38,672 bases of DNA, taken from positions 1 to 38,672 of the forward strand of contig JAAZOW010000219.1 of assembly GCA_012797575.1 (NCBI GenBank), in the 5' to 3' direction. This DNA is from Methanomicrobiales archaeon. GTDB taxonomy: Archaea; Halobacteriota; Methanomicrobia; Methanomicrobiales; Methanoculleaceae. A model generated the notes under the pieces. The model was not told the DNA's origin. It ran no database searches and worked only from the letters and a program-made list of their open reading frames with translations. Below, piece after piece: positions 1-10,110 of the stretch (its first letter is position 1; every line of letters starts with the position of its first letter). Both the position numbers and the translations under genes were made by a program.

Positions 1-347
1 CGATCACCGCGATGATGAAGATGCCAGACACTCGCTTCATGGGTGGAGCGATGCCCCGCACGCAGATAAATTTTGCCTCGTGCGGGAGAACCGAGATACC
101 GGTCATGACAGCGGCCTGCAGGGCAGGTGATCCCCTGCTTGTGGCATATCAGATGAGATCGGTCAGCAGCACCGCCCTCCCGGGAATGAAGGACGTTTCC
201 CAAGGAAATGTTTTACCCCGCGCCAACCCAATGGATTTTTGCGACCCAAGATGGGGATGACTCAAAAGTCAAATCCGATACAGCGAGTATCAAATTTTTG
301 TGATGTAGCGGGAGGTCAATGACTCACTCACCAGACAGATCTCCGGG

Positions 348-393
348 AAAAAAAGATCGTTGATTGCCGCGACCGCTGAACAGATGAAAAAAA
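348..393 (-). terminator. Two oligo-T tracts (minus strand) downstream of the PAC2 gene, candidate archaeal transcription terminators
   Basis: A7 runs on + strand at 348-354 and 387-393 read as T7 on the minus strand, just after the minus-strand stop at 401. Confidence 0.5.
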
Positions 394-400
394 GAGTATC

Positions 401-1147
401 CTACCCGATATAATTGAGCTCCTCCTGGATCTTAGCCTCCTCGGCCTCCTGGATCTTCGCGATCGCCTGCTCCATATCCTCCGCCCGCTCCTGCAGGAAG
501 GTGTGGTCGACCTCGATCCCGAGCAGGTTGGAAAGAACCGTAAGGAGGCTGTCCGCACTCCTTGGGTCCACGATATATCCGCTCGTCTCGCCCATCAGGC
601 AGATCCCCTCGATCCCCCGCACCTCACCGAGACCGAGCAGGAGACCCGACGCCCCCACGATCATACCGCCCATCCCGGCGTTCTCAAACGATCCACCGGC
701 CGCCTCCACCTCAGATCGGAGATGCTCCATATTGACAGCAGAAAAGATCCGCGGATTCTCGACCAGATGACCAACGCCGTAACCCCCGAGAGCGTAGATC
801 CGCTGGACACCCAGATCTTCGGCGATATCCAGGTAACTCTCCGTCAGGATATAGTGTCCCTCCGCCGATGTGCTCTGAAAATCCCCTACCAGAAAGAGGA
901 TCGCCTTCCCATCCTTCTCACAGCGGTAGAGCTCGTTGCCGACCAGGTGGGCGACGCCCTCCTCATCGACGATCACCTGCGGCGGGAAGTGGAGCGAGTA
1001 GATCTCCGCTATCAACTCGCCCCCAAGCGCATCGATCAGGTGATCGGCGACCAGCTTCCCGACGTGCCCGACACCGGGCAGCCCCTCGATCAGGATCGAG
1101 GCCTCAATATCATCCTCCTGGAAAAAATTCACGGTGACGTGCTTCAT
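401..1147 (-). CDS. Proteasome assembly chaperone (PAC2) family protein
   Basis: 248 aa; '[21 protein letters not shown]...' and GGYGVG...GASGLLLG motifs typical of archaeal PAC2 proteins; usual neighbour of Nop10/aIF2alpha. Confidence 0.9.
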   Translation of the reverse strand: MKHVTVNFFQEDDIEASILIEGLPGVGHVGKLVADHLIDALGGELIAEIYSLHFPPQVIVDEEGVAHLVGNELYRCEKDGKAILFLVGDFQSTSAEGHYILTESYLDIAEDLGVQRIYALGGYGVGHLVENPRIFSAVNMEHLRSEVEAAGGSFENAGMGGMIVGASGLLLGLGEVRGIEGICLMGETSGYIVDPRSADSLLTVLSNLLGIEVDHTFLQERAEDMEQAIAKIQEAEEAKIQEELNYIG

Positions 1148-1296
1148 CTTCGTATAGCCCTCCTGTATCTACCGTACCTATCCTCTGGTGAAAAGCGTGC
1201 CGGATGGGCCGTCCGCGTCGGCCGGCCGCAGACCGGGCAGATTAAACAGAGCGTGTATCGCCGATCATGCGGACAGCGGCGGATGCGTCTGCTCAT
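1144..1296 (-). CDS. nop10: H/ACA RNA-protein complex protein Nop10
   Basis: Translated by hand: [50 protein letters not shown] (50 aa); zinc-binding Cys and '[16 protein letters not shown]' match Nop10; ATGA overlap with PAC2 start; absent from ORF track (too short). Confidence 0.93.
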   Translation of the reverse strand: MSRRIRRCPHDRRYTLCLICPVCGRPTRTAHPARFSPEDRYGRYRRAIRR

Positions 1297-1302
1297 ATCT
1301 AC

Positions 1303-2097
1303 TTATCCGGCCTTCTGTCTCCGGATGAATTTACCCGATCCGCCCGCCCGCTCGACCACGCCGATGGCAGCATTCGATGCCTTCTCGATCGCCCGCTCCG
1401 CCGCTTTATAGTCGGGTGCCGTCACTTTTATCCGGTACCTTGGAGCTCCAACGTAGATCAAGTCGATCTCAACGTTCTCGATCTTTGGCTGCGCACTCCG
1501 GAGCGCCCGGCGGATCACGTTGACCCCATCAGGCCGGGGCGAGACCATCTCAAGGTACCCCGTTATGGTCACCCGGGGAATCTTCACATTATCGCGTGCG
1601 ACGGAGACGAGCGACTCCCGGATCCGTTCGTCAAGGTCCAGCCTTCCTGCCGCTTCACCGTCAGTGGTGACCATATCCTCAAACGCCGGGTAGAGCAGAC
1701 CATATTCATGATATATGGCATCTTCGATGACCCTTTGGTCCACTCCCACCGCCTCAGCGGCGAACGTCACCCACTTAGCAGCCTTCTGCTCATTCTTCCA
1801 TTCGTGGATCTTCTCGCGCCGCTGGTGTTCGTTGACATCTTTTAACGAGAGATCGATGTGGCCGCGACCGGGGTCGACACCCAGGACCTTGCAGACGACT
1901 TTCTGCCCCTCGCGTATGTAGTCCCGGATATACTTAATCCAGCCCCGTGCTATCTCAGATATCGGTATGAGCCCTCTTCGCCCGCCGTATTCGTCCAGGG
2001 TCACGAACGCTGCAAAATCCTTGACATCCACGACCGTGCAGACAACAAGCTCTCCTTCTTCGGGCCACTCCCTCTCATGCATAGAATAATCACTCAA
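1303..2097 (-). CDS. Translation initiation factor 2 subunit alpha
   Basis: 264 aa; N-terminal S1 domain '[62 protein letters not shown]' and aIF2alpha C-terminal domain. Confidence 0.96.
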   Translation of the reverse strand: MSDYSMHEREWPEEGELVVCTVVDVKDFAAFVTLDEYGGRRGLIPISEIARGWIKYIRDYIREGQKVVCKVLGVDPGRGHIDLSLKDVNEHQRREKIHEWKNEQKAAKWVTFAAEAVGVDQRVIEDAIYHEYGLLYPAFEDMVTTDGEAAGRLDLDERIRESLVSVARDNVKIPRVTITGYLEMVSPRPDGVNVIRRALRSAQPKIENVEIDLIYVGAPRYRIKVTAPDYKAAERAIEKASNAAIGVVERAGGSGKFIRRQKAG

Positions 2098-2278
2098 GTA
2101 CTGCCAGTATCTCAGCCTTTATATCTGCTTTCCCGCCACGGGGCTCTGCAAGGAGACGCCCGCAGACACCGCACTCCACAACAGTACTCGCCTTCTCAAA
2201 GACTATCTGTTCGTTCTCACAATCCGGGCACTTCACTTTCAGAAAAGCGCTCCTGTTCTCTCTCTTCAACCGGACCAT
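2090..2278 (-). CDS. 30S ribosomal protein S27e
   Basis: 62 aa; [35 protein letters not shown] zinc ribbon. Confidence 0.96.
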   Translation of the reverse strand: MVRLKRENRSAFLKVKCPDCENEQIVFEKASTVVECGVCGRLLAEPRGGKADIKAEILAVLE

Positions 2279-2287
2279 AGTACTTCT

Positions 2288-2566
2288 TCACTCCGTCAAC
2301 TCAAGCTTGCCGGCCCGGAATCCCGGCCGGAGATGCGCCTTCCCGCAGACCGTGCAACGATACTTTACATTGATCTTCTTTGTTGGTTTATCGCCGCCAG
2401 GCACCTTGCTGAACTTGCCCATATTGCCCACGGTACTCCTGCGCGCCTTCTGGCGATCGATCCAGTTGAAGTGGCGTAACCTGCCTCTCTTCACCTTCAC
2501 GACCTCATGGATCTGGTGGTTCCTGCAGAACGGGCAGTACGTTCTGAACTTTGCTGGCATTTTCAT
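2288..2566 (-). CDS. 50S ribosomal protein L44e
   Basis: 92 aa; [29 protein letters not shown]... and [22 protein letters not shown]. Confidence 0.96.
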   Translation of the reverse strand: MKMPAKFRTYCPFCRNHQIHEVVKVKRGRLRHFNWIDRQKARRSTVGNMGKFSKVPGGDKPTKKINVKYRCTVCGKAHLRPGFRAGKLELTE

Positions 2567-2594
2567 GACAATATCCTCTACTCGGGTACCTATA

Positions 2595-3236
2595 TTACTT
2601 GCTAAGCCTGATATTTAAGGCTATGTCGCGCTCGCAGAGCACGTCTGCATTGCTCTCCGGCAGGGTGACGATATCCCCCCGCATCAACGCGTAGACCCTT
2701 CCATCCACCCCCATGAACGGTTCTATATCCGAGCAGATGCGCACAAGAGCACAGGGAGATGCAACGGGGGTGGTTTCGGCCGGATCCCCGACCGCAGCGA
2801 CATCGTCAGGTTCATCGACCGCATCAATACCGCTTCCACCGAGGAGATACTCCTCTCCGTGGACGAGCACCTCCCGGCAGCCCTCGATGGCCTCGATGAC
2901 CTGTGCGTACATCGCCCGTTCCACCGGGAGCATCTTCCGGGCCTCTTCCCTATCGAAGTACTGCCCCTCGATCTGCTGAAACGCAAGGTCGAGTATCTGC
3001 CGTGTCCGGAGCGAGAAGATCTCCTGCACCGTGTCGCTGACACTTCCGATCTCCTCGATGATCAGGCTTCCTGCACGGCTCTCGAGGGGTTTTTCGAGGC
3101 TGTAATAATCAGCCTTGAGCTTATCGACGTAGGCCCGGGCCTCTTCATAGAGGCGCGGATCGATATCAGAAAGCCTGCCGGTATGGTGCATGTTCAGGAG
3201 CGTCTGCCGCAGCTTTTCCAGAAAATCGGCGGCCAT
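2595..3236 (-). CDS. GINS complex family protein (archaeal replication, Gins51-like)
   Basis: 213 aa; helical N-terminal region '[23 protein letters not shown]...[12 protein letters not shown]' plus C-terminal beta domain; directly upstream of PriS. Confidence 0.82.
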   Translation of the reverse strand: MAADFLEKLRQTLLNMHHTGRLSDIDPRLYEEARAYVDKLKADYYSLEKPLESRAGSLIIEEIGSVSDTVQEIFSLRTRQILDLAFQQIEGQYFDREEARKMLPVERAMYAQVIEAIEGCREVLVHGEEYLLGGSGIDAVDEPDDVAAVGDPAETTPVASPCALVRICSDIEPFMGVDGRVYALMRGDIVTLPESNADVLCERDIALNIRLSK

Positions 3237-3239
3237 GTC

Positions 3240-4355
3240 TCAGGCACCTCCTGCGATCTCGGCTACATTTCGGCAGCAGAGGAAGACTGCGAGCGCTTCA
3301 GGCACATCCGTAGTCCCTGCCCTGAGCGTGTAGGTCCTCCCGAGCAGAGATGTGGTAACGTTCATCTTCAAATCCACCCGCACCGCTCGTTCGCCAAAGA
3401 CCACCGCATCCACGAGCGGATCGAAGTCAGCGAGGTCCCGGATATCGAGGGGCACCACCCGCATCCCGCTACCGCCGTGCAGCGATCCCGGTGCCCGGAT
3501 CAGGCGTTTGATGTCGGTCGTGACCGGTTCATCCGCACGCGCCCCTGCATCCCTGATCCGCTCCTCAAACCCTGGCGAGGTCAGGATCGCCTGGACGACC
3601 CGATTCTGCAGGAGGGCGCCGGGATCGCTTGTACGGACGGAGTCGAGGCTCGCAAGGAACTCCTTTCCCGTCCGCTTGCCGATCCCATCAAACCCATCGA
3701 TATACGCCATCGCCTCAGCCGGGCTAAGACCCGCAAGCCAGGCGAGATGATCCCGGAGGGCGCCCGCATACCGCCGCCGCCATCCGGTGGGGGGAGCGCG
3801 GGGGGCAAGCATCACACCCGGATCGAGCCCGATACCGCAGACATAATCAATGACCTCACGCCGCTCCGGGCTCCCCCAACCCCGGACAGCGATATCGGTG
3901 AGGTGGATGTGGTAGCCGCGTGCGCCTGAGAAGGCGATCCGTATGTGGTTGGAAGAGAACCCGAGTTCGTCGATCAGCATCTCGACCAGTTTCTCGGTCT
4001 CCTCTTTGACTCGAGCAAGCATCATAGCGTAGGGGCCACGAACGATCTGGTCGGCATCGAGATCGAAGATCAGGTCGGCGCCTGCCCAATGTTTCTCGCT
4101 CATCGTCGGCGCCGACGGCGTCTGGTAGTAGGCGGTCGAGTAGTAGACGTGGGCGGGCACCAGACTCTTAACATAGACCACAAGCTCCCGTGGATCCATA
4201 AACGCCATGTGCCGCCGCATCCTGGCATCGGTCCCGGTATGAAAGAAGACGAAACCCCATTCGCGCTGCTCAAGGGAGGGCGGAGCGATGACATTCTGCC
4301 TCTGGTAGTACTCCGTGAACCTCTGTTTCACAAACTCGAGCGTCGCAGGCTTCAT
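3240..4355 (-). CDS. priS: DNA primase small subunit PriS
   Basis: 371 aa; 'GADLIFDLDAD' catalytic acidic motif and 'FSGARGYHIHL' motif, 'RLIRAPGSLHGGSGMRV'. Confidence 0.95.
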   Translation of the reverse strand: MKPATLEFVKQRFTEYYQRQNVIAPPSLEQREWGFVFFHTGTDARMRRHMAFMDPRELVVYVKSLVPAHVYYSTAYYQTPSAPTMSEKHWAGADLIFDLDADQIVRGPYAMMLARVKEETEKLVEMLIDELGFSSNHIRIAFSGARGYHIHLTDIAVRGWGSPERREVIDYVCGIGLDPGVMLAPRAPPTGWRRRYAGALRDHLAWLAGLSPAEAMAYIDGFDGIGKRTGKEFLASLDSVRTSDPGALLQNRVVQAILTSPGFEERIRDAGARADEPVTTDIKRLIRAPGSLHGGSGMRVVPLDIRDLADFDPLVDAVVFGERAVRVDLKMNVTTSLLGRTYTLRAGTTDVPEALAVFLCCRNVAEIAGGA

Positions 4356-5923
4356 ACGATCGTCTTGATCATGTATGGGCCCGCCCGCTCATATCCCTGT
4401 TTCCTGTAGTAGGGTCGCACCCCGACACCGCTCATAACCGCGAGCCGCGTAAACCCCTGGTCACGCGCCTCCTCCTCGGTGCGGGAGAGGAGCTGGACAC
4501 CGAAACTGCGGTGTTGCCACTCATCTCCTTCCGCGGGAGTGCCGAGGGGGACCATCCCCCCATAGACATGGAGCTCGCGCAAGAGCGCCGCGCCGGAGAG
4601 CTCTTCGCGGAAGATCCGGTGCGGGAACCGTAGCCGCGCAAATCCGACGAGGGCATCCTCAGATCCGGCCTGGATGAACCGCTCCTCTCCACCGCAGGAC
4701 TCGTAAGCGGTGACTGAGATCGTCGCTTCTTCAGGCGCAGGCACCCTGCCGACCTCCCGGCATCGGATGCACCGGCACCGCATCCCCTGCTCACGAAGAT
4801 GCGCCGCCGCGAGCTGCCGGAAGTTACTGTGCCGTGAGCCCGCGACGATCAGCTTCGCCGGTATATCCCGCTGAACCCGCTGGAGCCGGAGGTACTCCGG
4901 GAGGAGAGACTTCGCGTAGGCGACAAGGTCGATGAGCTCATCTTCGTCGTAAGGCCTGTAGTCACCCCGCTTCCAGAGCGCCTCGATCTCCGATGCCGGC
5001 GTCACCAGGGTCGGATAGATCTTCAAAAAGTCCGGGCGGAACCGGGGATCGTCGAAGAGCTCCCGAAACATCCTCCGATCATCCTCCATACTCGCTCCAG
5101 GGAGGTTTGGCATCATGTGAAACCCCACCTTCAGTCCGGCGTCGCGCAGGAGGCAGTTCGCCTCGACCGACTCAGCGACCCCATGCCCCCTCCGGTTGTA
5201 GTCGAGGATCCGGTCGTCCAGGTGCTGGACGCCGAGCTCCACCTTGGTCACCCCCATCCCGAGCATCTGGTTGATATGGTCCTCCCGGCACCAGTCCGGT
5301 CTCGTCTCAAACGTGGTCGCGACGCACCTGACCGCGGAGCGTTCGTTCGCGGTAAAGATCGCCTCAAGGTCAGGTCTTGCCTGCACGAGACCTGCCCGGG
5401 GATAGTCGTTCATCGCCTGCACGGCGGCCCCGACGAACCACTCCTGGTACTCGAGCGGTCGGGCGGTCATCGTCCCGCCCATAACGATCAGCTCCGCCTT
5501 ATCGACGTGATGGCCGAGCGCCTCGAACTGGCAAAGCCGCGCCTGCACCTGTTCGTAGGGGTCAAACGCATGTTCCCGGGCCCGGAGCGCCGCCGGTTCC
5601 TCTCCCGTGTAGCTCTGGGGGGAGGCAAACGGGTGCTCCGGCCCACCCGGGCAGGGGAGGCATTTCCCGTGGGGGCAGGGGTAGGGTGAGGTCATCGCCG
5701 CGACGGGCGCCACACCAGAGAGCGTCCGAGTGGGTTTCACCTGGAGGATCGGTCGGAGGCGTTTGTGCTCCTCCGGAGTGGCTGCAGCGAGAATGGCGGA
5801 GTTTTTAGGCATATCAGCGCCATAGATCCGGCAGACCTCGAGCTTGATCCGCTGGATATCAGGTTCTGGCCCTGCAGAAAAAATACGAGAGATGATCTCC
5901 CGGAGAATCGTGGTATCGTTCAT
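4352..5923 (-). CDS. elp3: tRNA uridine(34) 5-carboxymethylaminomethyl modification radical SAM/GNAT enzyme Elp3
   Basis: 523 aa; radical SAM region 'PYPCPHGKCLPCPGG' and C-terminal GNAT domain ending 'YYRKQGYERAGPYMIKTI'. Confidence 0.95.
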   Translation of the reverse strand: MNDTTILREIISRIFSAGPEPDIQRIKLEVCRIYGADMPKNSAILAAATPEEHKRLRPILQVKPTRTLSGVAPVAAMTSPYPCPHGKCLPCPGGPEHPFASPQSYTGEEPAALRAREHAFDPYEQVQARLCQFEALGHHVDKAELIVMGGTMTARPLEYQEWFVGAAVQAMNDYPRAGLVQARPDLEAIFTANERSAVRCVATTFETRPDWCREDHINQMLGMGVTKVELGVQHLDDRILDYNRRGHGVAESVEANCLLRDAGLKVGFHMMPNLPGASMEDDRRMFRELFDDPRFRPDFLKIYPTLVTPASEIEALWKRGDYRPYDEDELIDLVAYAKSLLPEYLRLQRVQRDIPAKLIVAGSRHSNFRQLAAAHLREQGMRCRCIRCREVGRVPAPEEATISVTAYESCGGEERFIQAGSEDALVGFARLRFPHRIFREELSGAALLRELHVYGGMVPLGTPAEGDEWQHRSFGVQLLSRTEEEARDQGFTRLAVMSGVGVRPYYRKQGYERAGPYMIKTIV

Positions 5924-5926
5924 CCT

Positions 5927-6193
5927 CTAAAGTTCGGTTACTACCCTTTCTGAAGAGACATCGTGGTGGTGCCCGGTGCAGGGATCGTAGTGAGACCGGA
6001 TATGCTGGACAACCTCGCCCCCGAGGGTCAGAATAGCTTTTTTGTGCGAGATCTTATTCTTATGGATATGAACTGGTGAGATGTGGAGAGCATCATACTG
6101 GTCAGTGGGGACCTCCTCCCCGGTGGTTCCTTCATAATACTTTCTAATGTGGACTAATAGCATGTGTAGGTGGAGCAGCTCCTCTTTTTGCAC
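5927..6193 (-). CDS. UPF0058 family protein
   Basis: GTG start proposed at 6193 giving (M)QKEELLHLHMLLVHIRKYYEG...; pattern typical of archaeal UPF0058; the ORF track start at 6289 is probably too long. Confidence 0.8.
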   Translation of the reverse strand: MQKEELLHLHMLLVHIRKYYEGTTGEEVPTDQYDALHISPVHIHKNKISHKKAILTLGGEVVQHIRSHYDPCTGHHHDVSSERVVTEL

Positions 6194-6261
6194 AATATCA
6201 CCTTTTCCTCGAAGAATACTACTGTCCATGGGTAAATATATTTTATTGGTGATCTTTTTAT

Positions 6262-7134
6262 ATGAATCAGATGCGGGCAGTCGGAGCATTTATCGGGCTT
6301 GCAATCGGCGATGCCATGGGCGCGCCCCTGGAAGGCCTTCCTCCGCGGCCGATTGCTGTAACAGAGATGCTGGGGGGCGGGATTCATGGCACCCTCCCGG
6401 GGCAGTACACCGATGATACCCTGCAGGCGCTAGCCCTCGCGGAGACCCTCATCCGGTGCCAGAGGCTTGACGTGGATGACTTTGTAGGGCGCCTGATACA
6501 GGTATACCGTGCCCACCCGGAGTTCTTCGGCCCCACGTCCCGGACCGTCCTCGACCTCATCGAAGACGGTCTAGACCCGGGGGCCGCCGCGACCCGGGCG
6601 CACGAGACACGAGGTGGGAGCCGGAGCAACGGGAGTGTCATGCGCGGGATACCGGTCGGCGTATTCTACCCTCCCGGGGAGGTGCGGGAGATGAGCCTTG
6701 CGGCCTCCCGCATCACGCATCTCGACCCGGCGGCCGGGGAGGCGTCGGCGATCATCAACCGGATGGTCAGCGGTATGTGCCGAGGGGAAGGAGTTGACGA
6801 AGCCTTCGGGGCGGCCGTCGCTGCCTGCAGGGATGCAGAGCTAAAAGCGATGCTTGAAGATTACCGGGCTTATCCGCCGGAACCCTCGCTTGACGCCGTC
6901 CTCTGCACCCACTGCGCGACCAGGATCCTTCTAGAGGCGCCATCCCTCCGTGACGCTATCGTACGAGCGGTCAACCTTGGGGGCGATGCCGATACCGCCG
7001 GTGCCATCACCGGTGGCCTTGCCGGAGCGCGCTGGGGGATCGCGGCGATCCCGGAGTCCTGGCTCTCGGTGCTCCAGGATCGGGAGAAACTCCTCGATCG
7101 CGCTCGAAGACTCTGGTCAGTGAGCAAACCGTAG
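6262..7134 (+). CDS. ADP-ribosylglycohydrolase family protein
   Basis: 290 aa; 'GLAIGDAMGAPLEG', 'GQYTDDTLQALALAETL', 'GSVMRGIPVG', 'LGGDADTAGAITGGLAGA'. Confidence 0.93.
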   Translation: MNQMRAVGAFIGLAIGDAMGAPLEGLPPRPIAVTEMLGGGIHGTLPGQYTDDTLQALALAETLIRCQRLDVDDFVGRLIQVYRAHPEFFGPTSRTVLDLIEDGLDPGAAATRAHETRGGSRSNGSVMRGIPVGVFYPPGEVREMSLAASRITHLDPAAGEASAIINRMVSGMCRGEGVDEAFGAAVAACRDAELKAMLEDYRAYPPEPSLDAVLCTHCATRILLEAPSLRDAIVRAVNLGGDADTAGAITGGLAGARWGIAAIPESWLSVLQDREKLLDRARRLWSVSKP

Positions 7135-7151
7135 CGGGGCAGAAGAAGGCA

Positions 7152-7607
7152 TCAGACGGGTCGCAGCTCCACCAGTTTCAGGGGCCGACCCCGCTCACAG
7201 GGTTCAGGGGCGTTGCCGAGGATCTCTCCAACGACGTACTTCTCCCCCTCGATGATACCGTCGGGATAACAGAGCCGATAGCTCCGGCAACCTGTCCTCG
7301 GGCAGGAGAACTCATAACTGATCCTCGAGTTCACGATCGCCATATCAGCATTGATCAGTGCAACGACCGGCGCTTCCACCACATCGACCGCAACCACCGC
7401 CTCATGATGGATCGGGCAGTCGTGCCGGGTGTTTGAGCGGACAGTCGCGACCCGGTACTTCTTCCCGGGCTGCAGGTTATGGCAGACCTTGCGCACCCTG
7501 CAGACCTCGCACTCGGTGCATACGCAGCCCTCGTAGACGAACTCAAACCCCGGTTTTGCAAGCGTTACCCCGACCAACGTCACCTTTGTCTTCTGTTTTG
7601 CCGCCAT
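7152..7607 (-). CDS. UPF0179 family cysteine-rich protein
   Basis: 151 aa; 'CVCTECEVCRVRKVCHNLQPGKKYRV' and C-terminal 'SCPRTGCRSYRLCYPDGI'. Confidence 0.85.
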   Translation of the reverse strand: MAAKQKTKVTLVGVTLAKPGFEFVYEGCVCTECEVCRVRKVCHNLQPGKKYRVATVRSNTRHDCPIHHEAVVAVDVVEAPVVALINADMAIVNSRISYEFSCPRTGCRSYRLCYPDGIIEGEKYVVGEILGNAPEPCERGRPLKLVELRPV

Positions 7608-7611
7608 ATGC

Positions 7612-8694
7612 TCACTCCTGGTAGAGCATCTTCACGAGATCCCGCGCCGATCTCCGGGTCAATCCCATATCCAGTATCGTGAACCGTTCCGGCCGGATCG
7701 TTTGAGCGGCGAGTAGCGCTTCAACGGCTGTCTCGTCATCGATCCCGATCTCAGCTGGCCTTGTCGGCGCCCCGATCTTTCGTAAAGAGTCACGGATCCC
7801 CCGCCAGTCTCCACCATGGAGGTACATCGTTATGATCGCCCCGATACCGCACTTCTCCCCATGGAGCCCTTTGCCGGGCGCGAGACGGTCCAGCGCGTGG
7901 GAGAACTTATGCTCACCGCCGCTCGCGGGCCGGGACGATCCTGCGATGCTCATCGCAACGCCGGAAGAAACCAGCGCTTTCGTCACGATCCAGGCACTCT
8001 CCTCGGAGTGCGGTTTGATGAGATCGGCACCCTTGAAGAGGATCTCGGCGGTCATCCGGGAGAGTGTCAGCGCGTACTCAGAGACCTCTTCACCCCTGAG
8101 ACGGTGAGAGAGTTCCCAGTCGAGGATCGCGGTATAGTTTGCGATGATATCCGCACACCCAGACGCAAGCAGCCGATGAGGCGCCGACGCGATGATGGTG
8201 GTATCTGCGACGATCGCGATCGGCGGCTCAGCAGCGAGCGAGACGTTCCCCTCAGCCGTCGGGACCGAAGCCCGCGACGAGGCGATGCCGTCATGCGACG
8301 CGGCGGTCGGGACGCTGATGAAGTGGTGGTCGGTGTTGTAGGCGACGATCTTTGCGGTATCGATGATTCGGCCGCCGCCGACGCCGATGACAAACCCTAC
8401 CCCAGCCGCCGCCTCCTCGGCCTCCCTGATCACCGCGAAGGGATCACCGCCATCGGCCGAGAAAACCGTGACCTCGTAGGAGTCAGAGAGCAGTGCCTCG
8501 ACCCTTCCACCGGCCACATCCCGTGTCCGCCCCCCGGTTATGATGAGCACAGAGTCGCCGAGATCCAGGTCTTTGCAGACAGCCCGCACCTGCCCGATGA
8601 CGCCATGACCGATGATGACGTCACGGGGGAGCTGCATCCATTTAGACTTGTCAAAGACCTTGGTCCTGAGTAGGTTTATGCCGCCTGCGCTCAT
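7612..8694 (-). CDS. egsA: NAD(P)-dependent glycerol-1-phosphate dehydrogenase
   Basis: 360 aa; 'LPRDVIIGHGVI', 'GVGGGRIIDTAKIVAYNT', 'SVPTAASHDGIASSRAS', 'HGEKCGIGAI'. Confidence 0.96.
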   Translation of the reverse strand: MSAGGINLLRTKVFDKSKWMQLPRDVIIGHGVIGQVRAVCKDLDLGDSVLIITGGRTRDVAGGRVEALLSDSYEVTVFSADGGDPFAVIREAEEAAAGVGFVIGVGGGRIIDTAKIVAYNTDHHFISVPTAASHDGIASSRASVPTAEGNVSLAAEPPIAIVADTTIIASAPHRLLASGCADIIANYTAILDWELSHRLRGEEVSEYALTLSRMTAEILFKGADLIKPHSEESAWIVTKALVSSGVAMSIAGSSRPASGGEHKFSHALDRLAPGKGLHGEKCGIGAIITMYLHGGDWRGIRDSLRKIGAPTRPAEIGIDDETAVEALLAAQTIRPERFTILDMGLTRRSARDLVKMLYQE

Positions 8695-8705
8695 TCAGAT
8701 CAGTA

Positions 8706-9551
8706 ATGATTAGGGAGTTCCTCTACAAATACTACATCGATCCCATCCGTTACGGCCACCCGTACACGCTCATCGATACACTGACCTACGCCCTGATCCT
8801 GATCGCAGCGGTCTATGTCATCTACCGGGGGCTCCAGCGGTATAAGGTTGCTGTCGACGACGAGCTGGTGCTTGCAACCCTGCCCTTCGTCATATTTGGC
8901 GGGCTGCTACGGGTCATTGAAGATACCGGTATGATCGCATCCGACATCCGATTTCTCCTGATCACCCCCCTGATCTTCTTCACGGTCTCCGGGGTTGCGG
9001 TAGTCGCCCTCTTTGCGGGCGTGTTCGCCGAGAAAGCGGGGCTCATCACCCGCTACAGTCGGGTCTATGCAGGTATCGGCATCGGCGCCTGTATCGTGGC
9101 AACCGTGGTGCTCGCCTGGTTCGGGCTCACCGAGACGAGGATCGCACTCGACGTCCTCGGTGCCATCCTCGCGCTCGCATCGGTCTCATCGCTCGCCCTC
9201 TGGGCACTCTTAGTCTACGGTTTGAAGGAGGACTATGCCTCAAACATCCTCTACAAACTCCTCATCTTCGGTCATATGCTCGATGCGAGCGCGACAAGCT
9301 ACGGGATCGATATCCACCCGATCCACTACGTCGAGCAACATGTCGTCGGCTCGAGCCTGATCGAGGCCACCGGCACGGCATTCTCGATGTTTTTCCTCAA
9401 AGTGGTGGTCTTAATCCCGGCAATTTATATCCTTGAGATGTATAAGAGAGAGGGAAATCTCGGTCTCTGGCACCTTATCCTGCTTGCCATGATCGTTGTC
9501 GGCATGGCGCCGGGGATACGGGATATGGTACGGATGGTTCTCTATGTCTGA
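8706..9551 (+). CDS. DUF63 family polytopic membrane protein
   Basis: 281 aa; 'YKYYIDPIRYGHPYTLIDTLTYALIL' and 'MLDASATSYGID' typical of archaeal DUF63. Confidence 0.9.
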   Translation: MIREFLYKYYIDPIRYGHPYTLIDTLTYALILIAAVYVIYRGLQRYKVAVDDELVLATLPFVIFGGLLRVIEDTGMIASDIRFLLITPLIFFTVSGVAVVALFAGVFAEKAGLITRYSRVYAGIGIGACIVATVVLAWFGLTETRIALDVLGAILALASVSSLALWALLVYGLKEDYASNILYKLLIFGHMLDASATSYGIDIHPIHYVEQHVVGSSLIEATGTAFSMFFLKVVVLIPAIYILEMYKREGNLGLWHLILLAMIVVGMAPGIRDMVRMVLYV

Positions 9552-10110
9552 ACACTCACTTGCCCGGGCCACGATCTCTGCGGGCATCCTGTTTGCCATC
9601 GCGGTAGGCCTCGGCGCCTTTGCCGTGGCCCGCGACCCGGCGGTTGGCGTGGAGGTGATGGCACTCTTCCGCGATCAGGTCGCAAGCCAGATCCTCACCG
9701 ACTCCCTGCCGATCCTCGCGGTCAGGATATTCTTCAACAACGCTACAACCTGCGCCCTCCTCTTCCTCGGGGGAGCAGCGCTGGGCATCATCACGGTGCT
9801 GATCCTCGCGGTCAACGGGCTTTTGATTGGTGCGGTGGCAGAGCTCATGCAACAGCAACAGGGTTCGCTCTTCATCGCAGCAGCGCTCATCCCCCATGGT
9901 ATCTTTGAGATCCCATCGTTCCTCATCGCGGGAGGTCTCGGGCTTCTCCTCGGTCGGGCACTCGTGGCCGAGTGGCACGGCTACGGTGACGCCGCCGCTG
10001 CTGCAGTTCCGCTGGCCCGTCTCTTTCTCCGGATAGTCATCCCGCTCCTTGCGGTTGCGGCGGTTGTAGAGGTATTTATTACGCCAGTAATCCTAAGTAT
10101 AGTGATATAA
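9547..10110 (+). CDS. Stage II sporulation protein M-like (SpoIIM/DUF95) membrane protein
   Basis: Start ATG at 9547 overlapping DUF63 stop; 'RIFFNNATTCALLFLGGAALGIITVLILAVNGLLIGAV...LIPHGIFEIPSFLIAGGLGLLLG'. Confidence 0.88.
   Translation, partial: SEHSLARATISAGILFAIAVGLGAFAVARDPAVGVEVMALFRDQVASQILTDSLPILAVRIFFNNATTCALLFLGGAALGIITVLILAVNGLLIGAVAELMQQQQGSLFIAAALIPHGIFEIPSFLIAGGLGLLLGRALVAEWHGYGDAAAAAVPLARLFLRIVIPLLAVAAVVEVFITPVILSIVI

Noticed and set aside
12-260. 82-aa + strand ORF at the window start
   Set aside because: No recognised motifs and truncated context; insufficient support.
503-1411. 302-aa + strand ORF antisense to PAC2/Nop10/aIF2alpha
   Set aside because: Shadow ORF of GC-rich coding DNA; the minus-strand products are clearly recognisable conserved proteins.
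2859-3929. 356-aa + strand ORF antisense to GINS and PriS
   Set aside because: Low-similarity, Arg/Pro/His-rich shadow translation opposite conserved replication genes.
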